DNA of 5,027 nucleotides from positions 1 to 5,027 of the forward strand of contig CALCBQ010000188.1 of NCBI GenBank assembly GCA_937897215.1. The letters are read 5' to 3'. The notes under the pieces are model-generated. The model was not told the origin of the DNA. It ran no database searches and saw nothing but the letters and a program-made list of their open reading frames with translations. Numbering within the stretch: position 1 is the first letter of the stretch; the number at the start of each line of letters is the position of its first letter. Both the position numbers and the translations under genes were made by a program. The DNA comes from an uncultured Clostridia bacterium. Its GTDB lineage: Bacteria; Bacillota; Clostridia; Oscillospirales; Acutalibacteraceae. Below, piece by piece: positions 1 through 4,438 of this stretch.

Positions 1-845
1 GCTATAAAGGTCTTATTGAGGGTGATATGTTTGAAATGAACCTTCGTTCAGTTTCAAACATTATTAACCGTGGTGGTACAATTCTATATTCTGCAAGAAG
101 CCCGGAATTCAAAACTGAAGAAGGACTTCAAAAAGCACTTAAAGTTGCAAAAGATGTAAATATGGAAGGTATTGTTGTAATCGGTGGCGACGGTTCATTC
201 CGTGGTGCACGCGATTTATCACTTCGTGGTGTTAATTGTGTTGGTATTCCGGGCACAATTGATAACGATATTGCATGTAGTGATTATACAATCGGTTATG
301 ATACAGCAATGAATACTGTTCTTGAAATGGTTGACCGTCTTCGTGATACTTCTGAATCACATGACCGTTGTTCAGTTGTTGAAGTTATGGGTAGACGTGC
401 AGGTTATATTGCACTTAATGCAGGTATTGCTTGCGGCGCAACAACAATTCTTATTCCTGAAGTAGAATACGACTTCCAGCGTGATGTTATTGACAGAATG
501 AAGAGAACTCAGAAAACAGGTAAGAGACACTTCATCATTATTGTTGCTGAAGGTATTGGCGGCGTTGAAGAAATGGCAAAGCGGATTGAAGCAGAAACTG
601 GTGTTGAGACTCGTGCAACTGTTTTAGGTCATGTTCAGCGTGGTGGCCATCCAACAGTACGCGACAGAGTTACAGCATCTCTTATGGGTCATAAAGCAGT
701 TGAACTCCTTAAAGCAGGTGTTGGTAACAGAGTTATTGCTATGAATAAAGATACTATTGTTGACTATGATATTTTCGAAGCACTCAATATGAAGAAATCT
801 CTTAATATTGAAGAATATAAGATTGCTCACGAAATTTCTATCTAA
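1..845 (+). CDS. pfkA: 6-phosphofructokinase, ATP-dependent (5'-truncated by window edge)
   Basis: PfkA phosphorylates fructose 6-phosphate to fructose 1,6-bisphosphate with ATP, the committed step of glycolysis, in the cytoplasm. The reading frame is open from base 3 (YKGLIEGDM...) with no real start codon, so about 42 N-terminal residues, including the first nucleotide-binding GGDxPGxN loop, lie upstream. The ATG at 27 is an internal methionine. Counting from that Met, visible family motifs are GGDGS (53-57), the catalytic PGTIDND (75-81), EVMGR (119-123), and the C-terminal sugar-phosphate-binding stretch RATVLGHVQRGG (196-207). Gly in GGDGS and Gly in PGTIDND are the residues of ATP-dependent enzymes; PPi-dependent homologues normally carry Asp and Lys there. 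The C-terminus (IAHEISI, stop TAA) is at the normal place. It is followed after six bases by a kinase gene with no terminator between, so the two are probably one transcript. Confidence 0.97.
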   Translation, partial: YKGLIEGDMFEMNLRSVSNIINRGGTILYSARSPEFKTEEGLQKALKVAKDVNMEGIVVIGGDGSFRGARDLSLRGVNCVGIPGTIDNDIACSDYTIGYDTAMNTVLEMVDRLRDTSESHDRCSVVEVMGRRAGYIALNAGIACGATTILIPEVEYDFQRDVIDRMKRTQKTGKRHFIIIVAEGIGGVEEMAKRIEAETGVETRATVLGHVQRGGHPTVRDRVTASLMGHKAVELLKAGVGNRVIAMNKDTIVDYDIFEALNMKKSLNIEEYKIAHEISI

Positions 846-851
846 GATAAT

Positions 852-1343
852 ATGTCAAATATTGTACTTATTGGTATGCCCGGCTGTGGTAAAAGCACAG
901 TGGGTGTAATTCTTGCAAAAACACTTGGCATCGGGTTTGTTGATACCGATTTGATTATTCAACAGCGTGAAAACAGATTGTTACAGAATATAATTGATAC
1001 TGATGGTATTGAGTATTTCCTTGAGTGTGAATCAAATGCGATTCAGTCAATTGAATGTGAAAATTCAGTGATTGCTACAGGCGGTAGTGCGGTTTATAAA
1101 GAAGATGCTATTAAACATCTTAAAAAGAATGGCAAGATTATTTATCTTGATGTTCCTCTTGATGAAATTAAAAGGCGTCTTAATAACATAAACACTCGCG
1201 GAATTGCCGCAAAAAAGAATAAATCTATTGATGATATTTATAATGAGCGTGTTGCTTTGTATAATAAATATGCTGATATAATTATTAGAACTCAAGGAGA
1301 TTCTGTAGAACAAACTGTTGAAAAAATTTGCAAATTTTTCTAA
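852..1343 (+). CDS. aroK: Shikimate kinase family protein (divergent substrate site)
   Basis: A 163-residue P-loop kinase of the length typical for shikimate kinase, which phosphorylates shikimate with ATP in chorismate synthesis. Visible elements are Walker A GMPGCGKST (8-16), the DTD pair (31-33) that in the family binds Mg and shikimate, the ATGGS segment (75-79), a lid arginine in NTRGIA (116), and NERVALY (131-137) with the late substrate arginine. Two positions are unusual for AroK. The FRxxE arginine that contacts shikimate (R58 in the Mycobacterium enzyme) is Leu in FLECE (56-60), and the GGG motif is GGS. The overall family call is firm; shikimate as substrate is inferred. The ATG lies six bases after the pfkA stop with no strong Shine-Dalgarno, which suggests translational coupling. 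The next ATG falls inside the P-loop, so this start is the sensible one. A strong terminator follows directly. Confidence 0.85.
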   Translation: MSNIVLIGMPGCGKSTVGVILAKTLGIGFVDTDLIIQQRENRLLQNIIDTDGIEYFLECESNAIQSIECENSVIATGGSAVYKEDAIKHLKKNGKIIYLDVPLDEIKRRLNNINTRGIAAKKNKSIDDIYNERVALYNKYADIIIRTQGDSVEQTVEKICKFF

Positions 1344-1348
1344 AACTA

Positions 1349-1393
1349 AAACCTTGTGAAGAAATGAAAATTTCTCCGCAAGGTTTATTTTTT
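1349..1393 (+). terminator. Intrinsic terminator of the pfkA-aroK transcript
   Basis: The arms 1349-1365 and 1370-1386 form a 17-bp stem with one G-U pair and one A-C mismatch, closed by a GAAA tetraloop (1366-1369). It is followed by A and then six T residues (1388-1393). It begins five bases after the kinase stop codon. Stem length, stable loop and T-run make this a convincing Rho-independent terminator. Confidence 0.93.
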
Positions 1394-1430
1394 ACCTCCA
1401 ATATTAAATCTGATTTGTGGCAGATTATTA

Positions 1431-1448
1431 GTGCGACAAAAGTCGTAC
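1431..1448 (+). promoter_or_regulatory. Small hairpin abutting the spoIVB ribosome-binding site
   Basis: GTGCGAC (1431-1437) and GTCGTAC (1442-1448) pair over seven base pairs, with one G-U, around an AAAA loop. The Shine-Dalgarno begins at the next base. The position suggests an effect on ribosome access or mRNA stability, but that is inference. A longer hairpin starting with the same GTGCGA sequence stands before the surface-protein gene at 3023-3046. I found no convincing sigma-F, sigma-G or sigma-A promoter between 1394 and 1448. Confidence 0.45.
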
Positions 1449-1456
1449 GGAGGTGA
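1449..1456 (+). promoter_or_regulatory. Shine-Dalgarno for spoIVB (decides TTG start)
   Basis: GGAGGTGA is a near-perfect match to the 16S anti-Shine-Dalgarno and ends six bases before the TTG at 1463. It fixes that TTG as the start rather than the in-frame ATG at 1490, which has no such site and would cut into the membrane anchor. Confidence 0.9.
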
Positions 1457-1462
1457 GAAAAA

Positions 1463-2701
1463 TTGCGTAATCTGTTCAGAGTTTTATCAATGTTCTGTAC
1501 AGTTATTTGTTTCGGTATATTTTTGATAATTTACTTTGTTGAAATTAATGTTCCCGAAAAAATAACAACAGTTGAAAATTCAAGTTATGAAGCACCGGAC
1601 ATTTTTGGATTTTCGTTTTTGAATTTAAGTATTCATAACGATGTGGATGTTTCAAGAAATAATAAAGAATCGATAAAACAGGAAGCTGAAATCGAACTTT
1701 TTAATATTATTCCCGTAAAAAATATACAAATTACAAATACAAAACGAAAATATGTTGCACCGGGCGGAGAAGTTTTTGGAATTAAACTATATACAGACGG
1801 AATAATCGTAGTTGATACAGATGCAGTTGATACAGAAAATGGTAGTGTGAATCCGTCAGAAATATCAGGACTTATGATAGGCGATATTATAAAGAAAATT
1901 GATGGTGTAGAAATTACTTCTATAAAGCATTTGTCAAGTCTTATTGAACAAAGTCAGGGAAAAGAAATGACCTTTTCGATTATTCGTAATAGTAAAAATT
2001 TGAATATAAAATTCAAAACTTACAAAGATATTTTCAGTGGAAAGTATAAAGCAGGCTTGTGGGTGCGAGATAGCACAGCGGGGCTCGGAACAGTAACCTT
2101 TTATAATCCCGAAAATAATTCTTTTGCAGGGCTTGGACACCCAATTTATGATATAGATACAAAAGAGATAATGCCTATGAAAAACGGAGAAATGTCAGAA
2201 GTCAAAATTAAAGGTTTATATAAAAGCTCAAATGGTGCAGTAGGGGAACTTTGCGGAGTTTTAACAGGCAAAAAAACTGGAGACTTGTGCCTTAATTGCG
2301 AAGAAGGTATATATGGATTAACCACTTGTAAAAAGATTGAATTGATACCTGTTGCAGTAAGATATGAAGTAACAGAAAGTGATGCACAAATAATTTGTAC
2401 AATCGATAATTCAGGACCCAAATATTATGATATAAAAATAATGAAAATTTATACTAATTCTGCAACAGTTAATAAAGATATGATAATACAGATAACAGAT
2501 GAAGAGTTGCTAAGTAAAACAGGTGGAATAGTGCAGGGTATGAGTGGCAGTCCAATAATTCAGAATGGTAAACTTGTAGGAGCAATTACACACGTTTTTG
2601 TAAATGATACAACTCAAGGTTATGCAATTTTTGCTGAAAGAATGTATGAAACCTCTGTTAGTCGGGAAATGGAAAAGTACGAACAACTCAAAGCATCCTG
2701 A
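1463..2701 (+). CDS. spoIVB: SpoIVB sporulation serine peptidase (family S55)
   Basis: SpoIVB is made in the forespore, crosses into the intermembrane space and, in Bacillus, cleaves SpoIVFA so that SpoIVFB can process pro-sigma-K in the mother cell. The 412-residue product is close to the usual length. Residues 6-26 form an uncleaved-signal-type membrane anchor, about 97-185 a PDZ domain (PGGEVFGIKL; SGLMIGDIIKKIDG), and 200-395 the S55 peptidase. The likely catalytic triad is His226 in AGLGHPI, Asp346 in ITDEELL and Ser361 in GGIVQGMSGSP; the spacing of the last two fits D363 and S378 of B. subtilis. The LVGAITHVFVND block is also a family signature. The last 15 or so residues (ETSVSREMEKYEQLKAS) extend past the usual C-terminus. 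Unlike most spore formers, the gene is not followed by spo0A. The TTG start is supported by a perfect ribosome-binding site. Confidence 0.95.
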   Translation: MRNLFRVLSMFCTVICFGIFLIIYFVEINVPEKITTVENSSYEAPDIFGFSFLNLSIHNDVDVSRNNKESIKQEAEIELFNIIPVKNIQITNTKRKYVAPGGEVFGIKLYTDGIIVVDTDAVDTENGSVNPSEISGLMIGDIIKKIDGVEITSIKHLSSLIEQSQGKEMTFSIIRNSKNLNIKFKTYKDIFSGKYKAGLWVRDSTAGLGTVTFYNPENNSFAGLGHPIYDIDTKEIMPMKNGEMSEVKIKGLYKSSNGAVGELCGVLTGKKTGDLCLNCEEGIYGLTTCKKIELIPVAVRYEVTESDAQIICTIDNSGPKYYDIKIMKIYTNSATVNKDMIIQITDEELLSKTGGIVQGMSGSPIIQNGKLVGAITHVFVNDTTQGYAIFAERMYETSVSREMEKYEQLKAS

Positions 2702-2710
2702 CAAAAAGGT

Positions 2711-2765
2711 CTTGCCTCCCTTGTCAAAGGGAGGGGGACCACCGTAGGTGGTGGAGGGATTCAAC
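2711..2765. repeat. GC-rich double-hairpin element, probable dispersed intergenic repeat
   Basis: Two compact palindromes lie in tandem. CCTCCCTT (2715-2722) pairs with AAGGGAGG (2727-2734) around GTCA, and ACCACC (2738-2743) pairs with GGTGGT (2747-2752) around GTA. GGAGGGATTC follows. The composition is strikingly GC-rich against the AT-rich surroundings. From general knowledge, sequences of this form recur between genes in many gut Firmicutes genomes. Only one copy is in the window, so repeat status is inferred. There is no T-run, so it is not a standard terminator, though it may stabilise the 3' end of spoIVB mRNA. Confidence 0.6.
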
Positions 2766-2793
2766 GCCAATAAAAACATAGTCTTCGCGCAGT

Positions 2794-2813
2794 GGCAGAC
2801 TTCTATGTCTGCC
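2794..2813. other. Hairpin downstream of spoIVB, possible weak terminator
   Basis: GGCAGAC (2794-2800) and GTCTGCC (2807-2813) form a perfect seven-bp stem with a six-base loop, followed by TGTTATT, a poor T-run. The right arm and loop can instead pair with ACATAGTCT at 2776-2784, leaving a three-base bulge, so two structures compete. It may help end the spoIVB transcript or be the edge of the neighbouring repeat. Confidence 0.35.
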
Positions 2814-2863
2814 TGTTATTCTAAGCAAGCAAACAATCTCTTTTATTGTAATTTGAATTTTTA

Positions 2864-2892
2864 TTGATTTTTCAAACCTCTCGTGATATACT
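2864..2892 (+). promoter_or_regulatory. Sigma-A-type promoter with extended -10
   Basis: TTGATT (2864-2869) matches the -35 consensus at four of six bases, followed by a 17-base spacer and TATACT (2887-2892), five of six of the -10 consensus. The TG at 2884-2885 gives an extended -10. The predicted start of transcription is near 2899, which is the left foot of the long inverted repeat. TTTGAA (2852-2857) and TTCAAA (2871-2876) form a loose dyad around the -35 and could be an operator, but the A/T-rich context makes that weak. Confidence 0.72.
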
Positions 2893-2897
2893 AATCT

Positions 2898-2999
2898 TGC
2901 GACACAACTAAATAGACAAATGGGAGTAGTGTTTTTATTTATGATAAAAATGCATACTCTATCTTTGCATACTCTCATGTTTGTCAAAGTTGTGTCGCA
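2898..2999 (+). ncRNA. Structured leader RNA or inverted-repeat element of unknown class
   Basis: A rod-like fold can be drawn. P1 pairs 2898-2909 with 2988-2999 (12 perfect bp, TGCGACACAACT). After an internal loop of five and two bases, P2 pairs 2915-2920 with 2980-2985. After a two-base bulge (2978-2979), P3 pairs 2921-2928 with 2970-2977. An inner hairpin (2932-2938 with 2944-2950) and two 10-base direct repeats TGCATACTCT (2951 and 2966) fill the apex. The predicted transcription start at 2899 coincides with the foot of P1, which favours a functional 5' leader or small RNA. I do not recognise a known riboswitch class. A small inverted-repeat mobile element or an invertible segment remains possible: AATC occurs near both ends (2893-2896, 3002-3005). 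Confidence 0.55.
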
Positions 3000-3022
3000 G
3001 CAATCGGAGTTATGCGTTTTTT

Positions 3023-3051
3023 GTGCGATGACTGCGGTTGTCGCACTTTTT
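3023..3051 (+). terminator. Terminator or attenuator hairpin before the surface-protein gene
   Basis: GTGCGATGAC (3023-3032) pairs with GTTGTCGCAC (3037-3046), ten bp including two G-U pairs, with a TGCG loop and five T residues (3047-3051). It lies between the promoter at 2864-2892 and the ribosome-binding site at 3055. It could therefore end a short RNA of about 150 nt or attenuate the downstream gene. Bases 3024-3030 could alternatively pair with 2993-2999, the right foot of P1 in the leader, giving a possible switch. Confidence 0.6.
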
Positions 3052-3054
3052 GTT

Positions 3055-3061
3055 AGGAGAG
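3055..3061 (+). promoter_or_regulatory. Shine-Dalgarno for the LRR surface-protein gene
   Basis: AGGAGAG lies six bases before a TTG at 3068 and sets the start there. The frame is open further upstream, with a TTG at 3038, but that start lies inside the terminator hairpin, lacks a ribosome-binding site and would put an unlikely extension before the signal peptide. Confidence 0.85.
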
Positions 3062-3067
3062 ATAAAA

Positions 3068-4378
3068 TTGAAAAGAATTATTTTTATAATAGTTACTATC
3101 ATAGCAATTGTTATGACTATGACGGTATCAGCTTATGCAGATTCAAGCGCTGATTTTGTATGCACTTATTTGGATTATGATGGGACAGCAAGAATCGATA
3201 AGTATATTGGCTCTGGAACAGATGTTATAATTCCATCAAGTATTGATGGTTACACGATAACAGTAATTGGTAATAATGCTTTTGAAGGTAATTACAATAT
3301 AATAAGTGTAACAATACCGGATACTGTAACTACAATTTATAAGGAAGCGTTTGCTTACTGTTCAAACTTACAAAATATAACCTTACCAAACAGTATAGAA
3401 ATGATTGATTATGGAGTATTTAGAGATTGTATAAATTTGAATAATATGTATTATCAAGGTTCAGCAGACGATTGGGTTAAGATTATTTTTGACCGTGTTG
3501 ATTCAAATCCAATGTATTATGCTGTAAATGAATATTTTAATGATGAGTTAGTTAAAAATATTGTTTTGACAGAACCACTATTAGAAATTAATCCTTGTTC
3601 GTTTTGCAATTGTACAAATTTACAAAGTGTGATAATTCAGAATAACCTTTCGGCAATTTCTAATTCTGCATTTAGTGGATGTACAAATTTGCGTAAAATA
3701 ACGATTCCAAATAGTGTTAGCATTATTGGAGCATCTGCATTCAACAATTGTAATAATTTATGGCATGTATTGTATGAAGGCAAGGAAACTCGTTGGAACA
3801 ATATTTCAATTGGTTCAAATAATTCTTCTTTAACTAATGCAACTCGTCATTATGAAGTAATTGAAAACCCAATTACAAAAACAATAATTCCACCAACTTG
3901 CACTGGACAAGGATATACTACATACACTTGTGAGTGTGGTGAAAGTTATATTGATGATTATGTTGATGAAACAGGACACAATCACGAAATTGTTGTAACA
4001 AAGCCAACATGCACTGAAAAAGGTTATTCAACACATACTTGTAAATGTGGGGATAGTTATGTCGATAGTTTTGTCGATGAAACAGGACATACTTTTGGTA
4101 TGTGGACTGTAACAAAAGAAGCAACAACTGATACCGAAGGTAAAATGGAAAGAGCATGTTCTTGTGGTAAAAAAGAGTATAAGTATATCGATAAACTTCC
4201 GCCAGTTGAAGATGACAAAATAGAACAAGAAGATACTAATAAAGAAGATGTTAAAAATCCCGAAATTCCTAATACAAATTATGAGATTGTATCGTCAGCA
4301 TACATAGTTTATCTGTTTGTATCTTTTATTTGTGTTGTTGCAATATTTATTCTTCTTAGAAGAAAATGTTACAAATAA
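3068..4378 (+). CDS. BspA-like leucine-rich-repeat surface protein with Cys-rich repeats and C-terminal anchor
   Basis: A 436-residue exported protein. Residues 1-24 are a signal peptide (KR, a long hydrophobic core, then SAYA before Asp25). About 50-125 and 165-232 are BspA-type LRRs (ITVIGNNAF; ITLPNSIEMIDYGVF; ITIPNSVSIIGASAF). Two YEG/YQG...W modules (128-152 and 235-262) interrupt them. Residues 269-379 hold three repeats; the first two, with a 37-residue period, carry PTC-x9-CxCG, and the third keeps only CSCG. An acidic linker (380-399), IPNTN (400-404), a membrane segment (about 409-430) and RRKCYK follow, a layout like a sortase sorting signal. LRR_5/BspA proteins of gut and oral bacteria act in adhesion to hosts or other cells; that role here is inferred. 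It has its own promoter and leader and is closed by a bidirectional terminator. Confidence 0.88.
   Translation: MKRIIFIIVTIIAIVMTMTVSAYADSSADFVCTYLDYDGTARIDKYIGSGTDVIIPSSIDGYTITVIGNNAFEGNYNIISVTIPDTVTTIYKEAFAYCSNLQNITLPNSIEMIDYGVFRDCINLNNMYYQGSADDWVKIIFDRVDSNPMYYAVNEYFNDELVKNIVLTEPLLEINPCSFCNCTNLQSVIIQNNLSAISNSAFSGCTNLRKITIPNSVSIIGASAFNNCNNLWHVLYEGKETRWNNISIGSNNSSLTNATRHYEVIENPITKTIIPPTCTGQGYTTYTCECGESYIDDYVDETGHNHEIVVTKPTCTEKGYSTHTCKCGDSYVDSFVDETGHTFGMWTVTKEATTDTEGKMERACSCGKKEYKYIDKLPPVEDDKIEQEDTNKEDVKNPEIPNTNYEIVSSAYIVYLFVSFICVVAIFILLRRKCYK
3893..4200 (+). repeat. In-gene tandem repeats encoding the Cys-rich modules
   Basis: Two copies with a 111-base period (37 residues), starting at the Pro-Thr-Cys codons at 3893 and 4004, share PTC, GY-T-TC-CG-SY-D and DETGH. 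A third, more diverged copy (about 4100-4200) has Thr in place of the first Cys. DNA such as GATGAAACAGGACA is conserved between the first two copies, consistent with fairly recent duplication. Confidence 0.75.
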
Positions 4379-4390
4379 AATATAGCTAAA

Positions 4391-4420
4391 AAGGGTAGTA
4401 ACCTAAAAGTTACTACCCTT
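4391..4420. terminator. Bidirectional intrinsic terminator between convergent genes
   Basis: AAGGGTAGTAAC (4391-4402) and GTTACTACCCTT (4409-4420) form a perfect 12-bp stem with a six-base loop. On the plus strand it is followed by ACTCTTTT. On the minus strand the stem runs into TTTTTAGC. It can end both the surface-protein gene, whose stop is 13 bases upstream, and the minus-strand DUF711 gene, whose stop is 19 bases away. The minus-strand T-run is the better one. Confidence 0.92.
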
Positions 4421-4438
4421 ACTCTTTTATATACTATT

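Noticed and set aside
1400..1448. Forespore (sigma-F or sigma-G) promoter for spoIVB
   Set aside because: I looked for the expected -35 and -10 pairs and found none close enough to the consensus to report.
2711..2813. CRISPR array
   Set aside because: The palindromes differ from one another and there are no evenly spaced identical repeats.
2724..2987. 87-residue minus-strand frame covering the repeat and leader
   Set aside because: Its C-terminal third is a translation of the GC-rich repeat, there is no family resemblance, and the better promoter, leader and terminator signals are on the plus strand.
3038..3067. Longer start (TTG at 3038) for the surface-protein gene
   Set aside because: It lies inside the terminator hairpin, has no Shine-Dalgarno, and would add ten residues before a normal signal peptide; TTG at 3068 has AGGAGAG at the right distance.
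2920..3153. 77-residue plus-strand frame (MGVVFLFMIKMH...) across the leader, read as a small hydrophobic toxin
   Set aside because: No ribosome-binding site before the ATG at 2920, it lies inside the folded repeat, and it runs over the start of the surface-protein gene in another frame. It looks like a by-product of the leader.
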